Of a stretch of 64,000 bases of DNA, positions 1 to 11,400 are shown in pieces. The stretch's first letter is position 1; every line of letters begins with the position of its first letter. Source of the stretch: Onchidella celtica (lineage: Eukaryota; Mollusca; Gastropoda; Systellommatophora; Onchidiidae); assembly GCA_963931925.1 (NCBI GenBank), contig OZ007570.1:53202380-53266379 (forward strand), in the 5' to 3' direction. Both the position numbers and the translations under genes were made by a program. Under the pieces are notes generated by a model, which ran no database searches, had not been told where the DNA came from, and worked only from the letters and a program-made list of their open reading frames with translations.

Positions 1-1756
1 GCAAAATAGTAGGGGAAACCAAGAAGAAATAAGGCGCATAAAAGATTGTAAAACACTTCCTCATATGGATTTTTAAACACTTGTACTGCAGATAAAAATA
101 AGAACAGAGGTTACAAAGCATTACTGTATAATGCCCGGAATAAAACTGAAAAATTTTTCAAAACACGCTGGAACAAAAGATGTAACAAAAGCAGTTACTG
201 TTACTGAAGTCATGACAAAATAAAGAACTCAGCAGTTAGTGCCACTGGATTCATAAAATAAAAACGAACAGTTCTTGGCAGGGAACTGCCTGAAACGCAC
301 CCAAGCAATAACATTAACAACAGCATATGCACACCAAAAATACAGCCGCGTCATGTCCTCTCAAAGCCAGTTATTGAAAGAGTGAGAAAAAAGAACTCAA
401 AATGTAATGACAAGAAAAAAGGTACTTACCATGCAAACCAGTCTGGATCACAGCCTACTTCAACGTGGAAAAATTTATGTGTACTGACTACACAAATTCA
501 GTGCTCAGTTACCAGTGCCAAAGATAGAAAAATGCCTACCACAACACAAATAAAAAAAACAACAACAATTGAAGCTTCTGTAATCCCGATATCCCCAAAT
601 TTTTTTGTTGGTACCGTACGATAAAATTAAAATTCTTGTGTGAGACACAACCGCCACTGATATTAAATTAGGCCTACATATTATTTACAGACACAAAATG
701 CAGACCGACGAGGAAGGAAGACAAACGAGGTACGGCATAAATAACTACTGTGGAAAGCCTTTCAAGTAAGCTACTCTCAGCGAGAAGCACTACGCCTCCG
801 CTTCCCACTTCAGAATCTGATACCGTCACAATAATTCTTTGTTTCATGGCCTGCGCTCTCTTATTTCAAACGTACTTTCTACACAACAATCACTTTACCC
901 CCTCCCCCCCTTTGCTCAGTGCAATTTGGGATATCAAGACTGAGGCGCGGTGCAGCAACCAGATTGGGTCTGTCACATGGCTCACAGATCATCTGTCATA
1001 TTGTTTTTGGTTTAACCAGAGCCAGGGACGGATTTATACATGGGATGGGGAGGGGGCACATCAGGTTCGGTGAGCACCTCATATACAGAATTAAAATACA
1101 CAGGAAATAATTAAATTCACACACCAAAGTTTGTTTATGGCATGCAGTTGGACTGACAAGGTACACACACATAATTATAAAGGTTAAATGAGTTATTATC
1201 TGAAGTAAATGCATATGTACAATATGAAAATAGATGGCAGGTTTTTAGGTTAGACAAATTACAAAGTCTATAATTATGCTGCTACGTACTCTTTAGTTTC
1301 CAAAAGACAACAACGGCTGGCTCAACAATTTGCAAAGCAAAATTAAACGCAGTATTATATTTTTGTATAGAAAACGGGTCTTTCTGGCAGAAGAGCCAGG
1401 GCAAGTTGCCCCTTTTGCGCCCTCTTCTTCTTCTTCTTCTTTCGTTCACCAATCTAAATCCGCAGATTTGTCAAGAAAATCTACAGTTTTCTGCAGCTCT
1501 GGCAGAGCACCATAGAGTTTGACATTCAGGTTGGTGGGTTTGGGCCAATATGTTTCTAAATCCGCCTGCGATCAGAGCATATCTTTGGAATGCCCATACG
1601 TAGACTGCTTCTCTCCAAATTCTGAAACTTGCAAAACTTATTTGAAATGGTCAAATGAATAAATCTATACAAAAAGAAAACAACAACAACAACAACAACA
1701 ACCAAAAAAAAAAAACAACTCGCGCAATTTTTGACAGGACCAAACGCGCTTACACA
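1..1756. other. Left flank without a supported gene
   Basis: I see no convincing gene here. An (AAC)n run lies at about 1681-1703 and A- or T-rich runs are common. A string CAGGGACGGATTTATAC at about 1023 resembles the terminal bases of hAT-type non-autonomous elements, but no matching opposite end was found. A good minus-strand splice-donor string (GTAAGTACC) lies at about 421-429, next to a short open stretch, but one possible exon is not enough to call a gene. Confidence 0.4.
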
Positions 1757-2222
1757 ACTCGGGTTTGATGGGAAATTCTGAGGGTGCCTTCGTTTCGAGC
1801 CTCGGTTGTTTTTTTTTTTTTTTATATTTCGAAACTTGAAATGGTGGGGAAGTATTTTTTGAGTTTGCCCTGTGTCGCTATTTTCGCCATCCGATGCCTT
1901 CTTTTTCACAAGCGCTTGAGCCTATGACGTCATCACTTTCTGCCTTATTTTCACTTTTAAATTTTCACTTATCTTTCACTATTAAAAACACAGCCTAGTG
2001 CGCAAATTATTGCCATTTCACGAATGCTAACGCGTTGTGTAGGGCATTAACGCGCAATAAGGGTGCAGTATGAGTAAGACTTATCTAAAAACAAACAAGC
2101 AAACAAAAAATAAGCACAAAATAAACCCCTGCAGAAACGGGCGAAGTGAAGTAGATCCATTGCAATCACCCAGGATGAAACTAATAGATTTATCCCTGGC
2201 CGGGCACCTCGGCTAGTCTATA
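1757..2222. repeat. Tandem duplication, unit A
   Basis: This is the first of two diverged tandem copies with a period of about 507 bp. Shared landmarks, in order, are a GAAATGGTGGGGAAGTATTT-like string, the palindromic site TGACGTCATCA (1925-1935), a CAGTGCGCAgATTATT-like string, the phrase ACATTAAC.CGCAA, and ATCACCCAG near the end. Differences include many substitutions and small indels, so the duplication is old. Function is unknown. It could be a decayed non-autonomous element or a plain tandem duplication. Confidence 0.7.
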
Positions 2223-2259
2223 CTAAAAAAACCCCCAAAAACCTACTGCTGCTCATACA

Positions 2260-2703
2260 GCTCGGATTGCCATGACATTTTACAGGTGACTTCCTTTCGA
2301 CCTGCAGAAGGTTCTTGTTTAAATTTCGAGATTTGAAATGGTAGGGAAGTATTTAAAAAAAAATTAACTTTGTGTTGCTGATTGATTGCCTCGGATGTAC
2401 TTTTTTTTCTTGCCACGAACGCACGAGCTCATGACGTCATCACTTCCTGCGCTATGTTCATTATTAAATAAACTGCCCAGTGCGCAGATTATTTCCATTT
2501 CATGACAATCTTTGTTTCAAATGAGAGGGGGCGCAGGACATTAACACGCAAAGGAAGTGCTTTAAGACGTATCTGAAAACAGACAAACAACCGCTAAATA
2601 AATCTAAAGTGGGGCAAGTTGAAGCAGATCCACTGTAATCACCCAGAACTGAAATTAATAAACATTTTTATCCTAAGCAAAGCCGGGTACCGGTACTTCA
2701 ACT
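2260..2703. repeat. Tandem duplication, unit B
   Basis: This is the second copy of the unit at 1757-2222, in the same orientation. It keeps the same order of landmarks, including the CRE-like site TGACGTCATCA at 2432-2442, 507 bp from its partner. Unit B ends near the string GCCGGGTACCGG, where unit A has GGCCGGGCACC. No open reading frame is shared by the two units. Confidence 0.7.
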
Positions 2704-2928
2704 ATTAAATAAATAAATAATTTTTGTTTTTTCGCTCAATATTATGTGTTAAAAAATTTAGAAAGTGTTCAAATGTACAATACTCGGCACCAAGTTTTCC
2801 TACTGTTAGGTTAAGTGTTTCAAAATGAAACTCTGGGTAAGAAAGAGTTAACCAGGATCCAGTGAGCCCACAACTCCTGCAAACTTCATTCACATTCTTT
2901 CTAAAAACACTTGACAATCTTCACACAT

Positions 2929-3165
2929 ATGGCCTCAGGACAGCAACCATTCATTAGACCACAACAGTCCAAACCACAACAACCGGGGGGATCAACTGGA
3001 CCAGTAACTGTATAGAAAGGTGTATTCGATACTCTTGCCGAGAAGATTGGAAATGACCACGAGCTCAGACATAAAGTAAAATTTAATGAATCACCGGACC
3101 CTCCATCCGGTCCCCAGGAAGAAAATCCGATAACAATGTGGACACTATCTAAGGACATGATATTG
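2929..3165 (+). pseudogene. Possible protein-coding fragment, unrecognised
   Basis: An ATG at 2929 opens a Gln/Pro-rich stretch (begins MASGQQPFIRPQQ), meets one TAG at 3013-3015, and continues in the same frame with a charged, coding-like stretch (KGVFDTLAEKIGNDHELRHK) to about 3165. The amino-acid composition looks more like a real protein than random AT-rich translation, and one stop inside it suggests a decayed exon or processed pseudogene. I do not recognise the family. The stretch is short, so this may be chance. Confidence 0.25.
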
Positions 3166-3183
3166 CAAATTCAACATCCACTT

Positions 3184-3560
3184 GTATTCATCATCATCAG
3201 TTGCCCTGTCTGAACAGACATTGGCGATCATGGCTCTCCACTCGGATCTGCCATCAGCCAACCCCAAGAGGGAGTTGTTGTAACGTTTATTTATTGTCCA
3301 TGAATTAAGACTTTCAGTGAAAGTTTTTCTCTGTCCATCCCTGCTCTTCCTGCCTTCGATCTTCCGTGTGACCGCTAGATGGTCGAGGCTCCTGAGGCGA
3401 CAGATGTGCGCTAGAAATTTCAGTTACCTCTGTCTTATTGTTTTAAATAATGATCTTTTCACATTAGAGTCTCTCAATGCTGACTCTTTTGATTTTTTCT
3501 CCATCCATGATATTCTCAATATTCTTCTAATAAACCACATTTCTGCTGCTTCTCTACTTA
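3184..3560 (-). pseudogene. 3' remnant of an RTE-like LINE (RT C-terminal region)
   Basis: Read on the minus strand, this region encodes the end of a non-LTR reverse transcriptase protein. Visible pieces are MWFIRRILRISW, then a TAA, then LKFLAHICRLRSLDHL, VTRKIEGRKSRDGQRKT and SEWRAMIANVCSDRATDDDE. This order (WxxRRMLrISW, then FLGHv-R, KIEGkRsRGRqR, W--MvAN, acidic tail) is typical of the C-terminus of RTE-like LINEs. The 3' end carries the GATGATGA tail usual for such elements. Only the last ~125 codons remain and there is at least one stop, so it is a dead 5'-truncated copy. Confidence 0.7.
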
Positions 3561-3754
3561 GATTACAACTTGTCAAACAAGATCAGAGAGTGGAGGATAC
3601 GTGGTCTGAAGGACTGGAAACGACGAAGGGGGGGGGGGAAGAGGGGAGGCGGAGGCAGAATACTAATATCGTATTGTTGGACTTCCCCTACTTGCTGACA
3701 ATGTTCATCCTCCACCAGCTTGAGACACTTGGTAAAAGAAGTGTGTCCCTTTTT

Positions 3755-3841
3755 AGGGGTGAAACAGACCGAAGATAGTGTATGCACTAAACCGGCGGCT
3801 CGCCGCCCATAAATTTTGCTTTACGCTAGCACAATAGGCAC
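3755..3841 (+). repeat. 5' terminal inverted repeat of the MULE
   Basis: This inverted repeat pairs with the reverse complement of 5360-5432 plus 5695-5707. The outermost bases AGGGGTGAAACAGACC are identical between the two ends. The middle diverges moderately, and the GCCCATAAAT and CTAGCACAATAGGCA words are conserved. Confidence 0.8.
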
Positions 3842-4027
3842 TGTCCGGGAGCGCCTTCTTTCAGCCCGGTTTTACCTGCGCTTACCACGATTCAGCCCGG
3901 TCACCGCCCCTACTCGCCGACACCTCGTTTCAGCCCTCTTGACCTGTAATTAGGTATTCGATACCCTTGCCAAATAAAGAAACCAAACTACATTGGCCAC
4001 GTGGAAAACAACTCATTCTATCGTCAA

Positions 4028-5070
4028 AGACTGAAAGAAAGACACAAACTGCCTCAGAGCAAAGAAGAAATATTAGAAACCCTCCAACAGTTAGACCTAG
4101 CAGATTACAACTTATCAATATGTAAGACAAATGCGGAATATGGCATCGCCGACAACTGAGGAGAATCTTCTTTTCCTAGCAAACAGCCAGTACCTTCTCA
4201 GTGATGGTACATTCAAATCCTGAATATTTCCTACAAATGTACACTTTACATGGATTCCATCACGGGCGATATACATCATGTGTGTTTTGCCTTTTACCAG
4301 ACAAGAAGAAATCAACGTATGAAAAGATGCTGACAATGATTCTGCACGCAGCCAAAGATCTTAACATTGATCTACACCCGAAAGAGATACAGGTAGATTT
4401 AGAGATTTCATTTCATTCAGCTCTCGCATCTGCGTGGCCTTCTTGCAAAATGAAGATTTGTAATTTCTATCTATGTCAAACATGGTATAGAAAAATTCAG
4501 GCACTTGGCTTAACAACATCTTATAAGGACAGTCAATCAACACTGGATTAATGGCTCTAACTATTTTTCGCCATTCCAGTACTGCCAACAGGAGATATTG
4601 AAGACTGTTTTGTTTTCACGTTGATGCCGATCCAGCCTTCAGTAGACCAAGCAGAGAAATTTGTGGATTACATCTTCCAGCAATACCTATGCCAGACATG
4701 GCAGTTTCCTCGGTCGATGTGGGCTGGAATTGACAAAGAGGATGTTACTACTATAAATGCATGCGAAGCATTTCACATGCACTTTTCTAAGAACCTCTGC
4801 CAGCGTCCAAACATTTCCAGATTTTTAGAGACGCTCAAATATGAACAAGAAAAGATCAAACTAAAGATTCGTTGTGCTGGTCAACCTTCGCCTAAGAGGA
4901 GAAAGGAACCAAGAGACAAAAGACAGAAGAAAGAACAGTTGTATAAAAAATACGAAGACGGAGAAATTGATCTCACCGAATTTCTACGCCAGATCTCGAA
5001 AAAGATGCGCCCCCCCCCCCCCAACTTTGTAAAAATGATTTTAATAATGCATTTTAGCATCTTAATCTAA
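4028..5070 (+). pseudogene. MULE-type transposase, broken
   Basis: Fragments of one MULE-family transposase are spread over all three frames. The first (from about 4028) contains RHKLPQSKEEILETLQQLDL. The second (from 4140) contains NSQYLLSDGTFKS, with the first catalytic Asp. Frame 1 from about 4222 gives YFLQMYTLHGFHHGRY, then VDLEISFHSALASAWP with the second Asp. After two in-frame TAA stops (about 4549 and 4558) it resumes with IPVLPTGDIEDCFVF, and NACEAFHMHFSK holds the likely catalytic Glu. The C-terminus is Lys-rich. At least two frameshifts and two stops mean no active protein. The inverted repeats on both sides fit a former autonomous MULE. Confidence 0.8.
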
Positions 5071-5359
5071 ATATAAATAAATTTACTTCCCACCAACGAT
5101 AACAACAAAATTTTTAATGCGGCCACTTTGAAACAAGCAATGTGACAGTCCAAAGCCTGTTGAACGCAGATGGGAAAGTTTTAGTATCGAAGCGTATCAT
5201 CATCAATTAGCCTGACCGATACCGGGCTGAAAAGAGGTTACCTGCATGGCCAAGGTGTTGACACCCTTTGAAGTCGGAAGTTCAAAGAAAGTGAAGAGTG
5301 GGCTGAATCGTGCTCCAGCCCACTGTCCACCCCTTGACCCACCGAGATTAAGCGGGCGG

Positions 5360-5707
5360 TGCCTATTGTGCTAGTGTGAAGGAACATTTATGGGCGGTGA
5401 GCCACCGGTGTGGCGCTTACACCAGCCTGGGTGCGTGATTTTTTTTCGTACTTACTTTACCAAATTCAGGATCGGGGCAGCAACAGACCCCCAAACACAG
5501 GTCATCGGGTGAGGGATTTCTCGTCCTACCGAACACTGCCATGGGATCTGCAATCTCTGGACTGTGCACCCTAACCCTAACCCTAAAATGACTCTGAACG
5601 TCACCAAAAATCCCTGTAATATGTTGGAGCTGTTGCTGCCACGCTCCTGAATTTGGTAAAGTGAGTACGAAAAAAAAAATTACGCAGCCTGGGTCTGTTT
5701 CACCCCT
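5360..5707 (+). repeat. 3' terminal inverted repeat of the MULE, split by a nested MITE
   Basis: Bases 5360-5432 form the inner part of the 3' inverted repeat and 5695-5707 the outer end (CTGTTTCACCCCT). The segment between them is a 253-bp MITE (5433-5685) plus one copy of its 9-bp target duplication. The uninterrupted version of this end is seen at 53305-53388. Confidence 0.8.
5433..5685. mobile_element. 253-bp MITE with ~54-bp inverted repeats and a 9-bp target duplication
   Basis: The left end GCGTGATTTTTTTTCGTACT and the reverse complement of the right end (GCGTAATTTT...CGTACT) pair over about 54 bp and share CACTTTACCAAATTCAGGA-like sequence. The 9-bp word AGCCTGGGT flanks both sides (5424-5432 and 5686-5694). 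A paralogous empty site with a single AGCCGGGGT is present near 53369-53377. Nine-base duplications fit a Mutator-like mobiliser. The interior codes for nothing and includes three CCCTAA units at about 5570-5587. Confidence 0.85.
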
Positions 5708-8447
5708 AATACAAGTAGTAGTAGTCAGCCGGGGTCACGATGTAAACATCTACTCGGATGTAGGATTACAAAATCTTTTATCTGTATGCAGTGATCTCGT
5801 CTACCATTTCATTAAACCTCCTCTAGTTTTCCAAGTGCAACGCAAATCAAGGTTTAGATTTGAGAGGTTATCCTCTTCAGCAAAAGGATTATCATATATT
5901 ATTGAGGGAAAACTACATCTGAAGGCAGGGGACAGACTCACGGCATCCTTCATTCCTTGTGATCAGTTGGTAAGAGTTATCATACCTTGAAGGCTTTAGA
6001 TGAGGAAAATATAAATTCGATTCTAATAGCATCATTTCCAAATTGAAATAAGAAAATGCCAGGCTGACTCCGCTGTACATTAGGCGCTCAGGGCCTGGTT
6101 GTTAAGGGGGTGAAGCGCTATATAAATGCTGTGTATTATTATCATTATTATTATTACATAACACTGTGGGTAGATAAGGAGGAAAAGTGGGCCATTGGAC
6201 GCCTCCAAGGTCCAGATTTACAGTGCTGCATTTTTTAATTTTTTTAAAACTGTACTATGGATTACTCTGTGGTTGAGTTTTATGAAAGAAAGATCGGTGT
6301 TGAAAACTAGGGTTCTGTCGTTCAAGCCAGATCGTGATTTTTTCTGTCAAAGCCTGAGATTTTTTAAAATGTTTTTTTTTGTGTGTGTTTGTTTCAGACC
6401 TCTTTTTTGTACATGCACTGTTTCTACTTTGTATCTATTAATCATTACCCACAGGCTGCAAGGCTGATTTTTTTTCTAATGCTTCATGGCGTGAGAGAAG
6501 AATGAAATTCTTCTAATGTATTATTTCTTATTCTTTTAATGCTGTCACTCGGTACAGACACTATGCCCAGAGTTGAAAAGATCACATTTATTATATCAAA
6601 CACAGTGACCTGTGAGAGCTAAGGTTAATTTTCATGATCTTACACCAAGGCACTAATACATGTAATAGAAATACCATTTGTGCATCATATCGTTAAAAGA
6701 TCTGAACAGGCGCATTAAATTTGTCTTTACATAATCATCTAAAAATAGTGGAAGTTTTAACTAAAACTCCTGGTAAAGGTATTTAACAAGCGTCATATCT
6801 GGAAATATATATTGACATAGTATATAAATATTTGTAATGCTCTTACAATACACTAGAGTACAGAGTATGGAGAGTTTCCAATCACCAGCCGTCATGTTAT
6901 CAAATTTCCTGCCATACAAGAACGACCTCTTTCAATTGTTTAGCAGAGAAAATAAACAACAGAATTCGAACATCAGGGGAATTGGTCAAACTCTGCAGTC
7001 TATCAGTCTGCAAGTCTGATAAATTAAGAAAGAAATCTTTATTTTGACATCAGTATCTGAAATGAAACTTCGGGTTTCCACGCCACAGGGACAGCCCAAA
7101 GTTTATTTCTGGGGTTCAGTACACGCCGATTGGTTCTTCACAAGGTGAACTCTCGCTTCAGGCCACTCGTGTCCTGTGTCGGGAGAAGGGGTCTTGTGAC
7201 CCCCATAGCCGACTGATGATAATCAATGTTTTAATCACTGTCTGACAGTGTGACTCCTTTCGGGCTGAGCTGCCTGTTACTCTGACGAGACGGATGATCG
7301 TAAGTTGCTGTGTGTTGAAATTGGTTTCATCACTTAGCTTAAGTAGGCCCTATTACATTGCTGTTCAGTCTCCCGGCTCTCCAAATATAGTTATGACATC
7401 GTTCACAAGAAAATTAGAAATGTATGATGATAAAAATCCAAGATGGTCGCCACTATTGTTACGTAATAAATGGGAAAAAAATTCTGGCCGTTTATCATGT
7501 CCTAGCTACCCAATGGACAGATCTATGGGGGAAATTGTTATAATATTTGAAGAAATTGTGATTTTTTTTTTTTTTTAGCAGCATATGCCTTTAAATCATG
7601 TCAGAATTTTCTTGAGCGACAAAACTAGTAAACGGCGTAGTTCACATTTGATCTATATTATTTTAATACGATTATACAAATGGTTGAATTAAATATATAA
7701 CATCCCTTCGAAGAATATTGTAATTAATTATCATTATATGAAAGGGAATGGGATTTTCAATCGGGTGCAGCTTTGCAGGAATGGTTCTCGATAGAAAAAT
7801 AATGTCGAGTCAGAGAGAGCTTGATCGCATGATTAAAAAATGATGCTGAGTGCGAAATATGGAACGGCCCGTTTAAAAAAAAAAAAAAAAAATGTTGGTG
7901 GACACCCATAGGAATGTATGCCCATGAATTGAAAAATAAGTTTTCGTAGTTTCCGACACTTCAGTGAGTGGAGGATTACCTGTAACATGTTGTATAAGAC
8001 GGCGGGCCGTGTCTTGACGCATTAGTTGGCACTGCCATCACACCATTCATCGAGACATCTCTTTAGAATCATGTGGAAGTTATAAATATTGTAAGGCTAT
8101 AAACTTTTCTTTATTTTACTGTTGACGTTTATAAACGCAGATCCCCAAAGCTAATTTTGAAATTATCATTTTCCTTTCGTTCATGTTTATCGAATGTAGT
8201 AAATCAAATGTCGACAGTTATATTTTCAGGCTGTGTTAGTAGAGTTGCAGTGGTCTCATCATCTAAGTTTCATTGGTTGTCTTATTGTTGGTGATCTCAT
8301 ATTCACATTTATATTTTCAGGCCGGGTTTCTAGAGATGCAATGCTCTCGGAATCCAAATTGGCCCCTGACTGTATTTTCGGGGGCGTGAAATAAGAAAAT
8401 CAAGGAACCAGTCATATTTCCATGATCATTTGTCTGCAAGGAAGAAG
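5708..8447 (+). other. TLR copy 1 upstream region, no gene
   Basis: No coding region is supported here. The block is alignable by eye with 53389-60542, so it is part of the duplicated unit. A pyrimidine-rich acceptor TATATTTTCAG ends at 8320, about 130 bp before the TLR ATG, and suggests a 5' UTR intron. A second acceptor-like TATATTTTCAG ends at about 8229 and is absent from copy 2. Short poly(T) and poly(A) runs are frequent. Confidence 0.6.
6056..6160 (+). repeat. SINE/LINE-like 3' tail
   Basis: The string GTGAAGCGCTATATAAATGC followed by ATTATTATCATTATTATT matches the 3' tail shared by many invertebrate SINEs and their partner LINEs. The same block is in duplication copy 2 at about 53740-53845. 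No tRNA-like head with A and B boxes was recognised, so this may be only a tail fragment. Confidence 0.5.
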
Positions 8448-11400
8448 ATGAGGGCGTATTTACACTTACTGGTCGTGTCACAGTGTTTGCTGTTTATTGA
8501 TAATGCAGTCTGTCGAGAACGGCAAGGTGGTGTTCAACTTCACATCCAAGTCCAAGACAGCAACGAAGATAAATCCACGCATGGACACCGACAGGAGGAA
8601 CTGAACCAAGGTGTCGATAAACTATTTAATGGGGCACCAGAATCTCCATCGCATCCGGGTAGAAAACTCACAGAATCTTTGAAGAATCCGCGAGAGTTTC
8701 AGTCCTCCACAGGGTTTAGAAGATCGAAACAGTTTCGAGCAGACCAAGATGCTCATTTCGACCAAAAACCATACGACATCAGAAAATGAAGACTTCTTCG
8801 TGTGAGCAGGAGACATAATCAATCTACAGGGGCGTTATCTGATTCAAATTCACATAGTCTTAGTTTACTGAGTGATGATAATGCCACTACTATCAGGGAC
8901 TCTGGAATGATTAGACACGAAGGCAGGCAGAGAATAAAAAATAAACGTGCTGTTGACATTGGGAAGCTGAAAAGAACAGCCCGTGTTAAACAGAACGAAG
9001 ACAATAATAGAGGCAATTTTACCGTTACCATGCACACTGATTCGATGCTTCTGAATCGAAAGACTCTAAGCTTTCTGACACAATTGTTAATGGTTCAGGC
9101 GGATATGAACCTCCAATTGATTACTTTAGATGTGGTATCTGTGTTTGTCATTACTTTACCAACACATCCTTTGTAATTGCTAACTGTGAGGGAAGAAAAA
9201 ACCTATATACAGTTCCTCAAAACTTACCCCACAACATCGTCAGTATCAACCTAGCCAAAAAACAATTTAGAACTTTAATATTCAGTTCGTTCTCGCGGTA
9301 TCCCTCGCTACTGTATATAGACCTGTCGTTCAACACCGTCGCAAACATAACCAATACCACTTGTAATCAAACGCTCGGTGCCATTAGCCTTGATCTATCA
9401 GACAACAATATTCAAAATATAGACAATGGCAGTTTTTCGTGTGCACCACTTCTAAAAAAACTATATCTGAACAGGAACAAACTTGAGGTCTTGAAAAATT
9501 CTGTTTTCCAGGGGCTTGCGAAGCTGAACTATCTGGAGCTAAGTAGAAATAATATAAGTTCTATCGAAGACACAACATTTGGTGGACTTGGTAATTTAAA
9601 ATCTCTGAAACTGGACAACAATAAACAACTGAACTATGGTAAGAAATATTTTACATCGAGAATATTTGAACCAATCAAGCAGTTGGAGGTTCTTCACATT
9701 CAAGTTTTGATTTCTGCAGAGATTACCCTAGGAAACCTCTGTCTGAACTGACCAGTCTGAGAGAACTAAACATTGACGGATTATCTTTCGCGCCTTTTAA
9801 TTCCACTGTGGCAAATTTAACAACAATAACCAGCCTTTTGATAGGTGTTGGGGGAAATTGTTACATTAAAAACTTATCTGAGTCCTACTTTCAAACTCTT
9901 CCAAATCTCAAACGCATTCAATTACTAGGCTGCACTTTCCATTATATTTCACCGGACGCTTTCAAAAGCAATAAATTATTGGAAAGCCTTAATCACACAC
10001 AAACATCTTATCCATTTAATTCCGTATTTGAAAGTCTTTTAGGACTCCAGAAATTGCCCATAAAAACACTAACACTTAATCATTTGAAAAAGGGCATGAA
10101 AAATACTCCGTGCCGGTACTTGGACTACAAACATGTGGAGTATATACAGAATATGACATATCTACAAGAACTTAATCTGGAATTAAACCAAATATCCACG
10201 TTAACGCGCGGTTTTTTGCGTTTATTGCCGAAGACCCTCAAAACCTTAAATGTCAGACAAAATACGCTGTCAAATCTGAGGTCCATTCTCCACAAGAACG
10301 GAGGGCTTGAGAATCTTCAGAATTTAGTTACTCTAAAAGAAGACATGCAAAACCACGTAACACTTTTTGAACAATCTGAAGATGAAGGCTTTGAAACATG
10401 CACATCACAGTCCTATCAGTCCAGCCGCTATGACGCATATCACAGTGCCGAGCCGATTTGTTCGGGTTCATCAAGGACTTCTCTTCTTTTTTATGATGAT
10501 ATCAGAACATCCTTGGGTATCGACGTCCCGAAAAATCTTCAGAATTACTCAGCTTCTCAATCATTCCACTTTGGCTTTCCTCTTCTGAGTCGTTCAATAT
10601 CTAAAAACAAAGTTCATGTGTTCAACATATCGAATTCTTTCGTCACAGACTGGGGCACCCTGACTCTGTATCCATCAATCAGAATAGCTGATTTGTCGGA
10701 TAATTTCTGTGATTATCTGTCAAACGGGTTTTTCCAAATTAACAATTCGTTGGAGAGACTGCATCTTGCCGGGAATTTCCTTGGCGGTGCATTCGGAAAA
10801 GACTTCAGGGGCTAAAAGCTCGGTCGTCTTAATAAAGTGCAATACATAGATCTTTCCAGAAACCGCATTCGCAGTTTGCCAAAACCCCTCTTTAAAGGCC
10901 TTGTTAATGCACAGGTCGTGGATCTATCAACAAACAGTCTTCATGCGTTTGGCGTCAGAATGTCTCATATGCATTCTCTTAGGTTCTTAAACCTACACCG
11001 AAATTCTATCTCTTGGATCACTAGAGAAGCACGCGATGACCTTGACAACATTTCAGCGAATCATCAGGTGGTGAGCCTTGACTTGACTTCCAATCGTCTC
11101 CCTTGCACATGTGACAGTATAGAGTTAATCGTTTGGATAGCCACCACAAATGTAAGGATAATCAAGAAAGATTTTCTAGCGTGCTTCGATGAAAACAAAA
11201 AGCTTCTGTGGTTAAATAACCCTCAGAAAATGGCAGTGGAGCTGCAAAGGCGGTGCGTTTCGAAAGCGTCTCTGGTGATGATCACCGCGTTCTCCATTAT
11301 TGTGCTCATGCTGTTCATGACTGTCTGGGTGTTCAGGAATCGATGGTGGATTTACTACTTCAAAAACATCATGTTTGCTAAGTTCTATGGCTACAAGCGG

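Larger units (their letters stand above)
3755..5707 (+). mobile_element. Decayed MULE-type DNA transposon with ~85-bp inverted repeats
   Basis: Long terminal inverted repeats bracket a broken MULE transposase. The 5' repeat (3755-3841) begins AGGGGTGAAACAGACC. The 3' repeat is its inverse (about 5360-5432, continuing at 5695-5707 after a nested insertion). Shared inner words include GGCTCGCCGCCCATAAAT against GGCTCACCGCCCATAAAT and CTAGCACAATAGGCA. No clear target-site duplication was found at the outer ends. A second, solo 3' end of the same family lies at 53288-53388 in the other copy of the segmental duplication. The element cannot move on its own because the transposase is broken. Confidence 0.8.

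Noticed and set aside
400..500. Possible minus-strand exon with a strong donor GTAAGTACC near 421-429
   Set aside because: A single ~58-bp open stretch without a recognisable product or partner exon is not enough.
3010..3970. Similar words GTGTATTCGATACTCTTGCC (about 3019) and GGTATTCGATACCCTTGCC (about 3953)
   Set aside because: The match stops after about 20 bases and the flanks differ; not enough to claim a repeat.
5566..5587. (CCCTAA)3 as an interstitial telomere
   Set aside because: Three units inside a MITE are too few to claim telomere origin; mentioned only as a detail.
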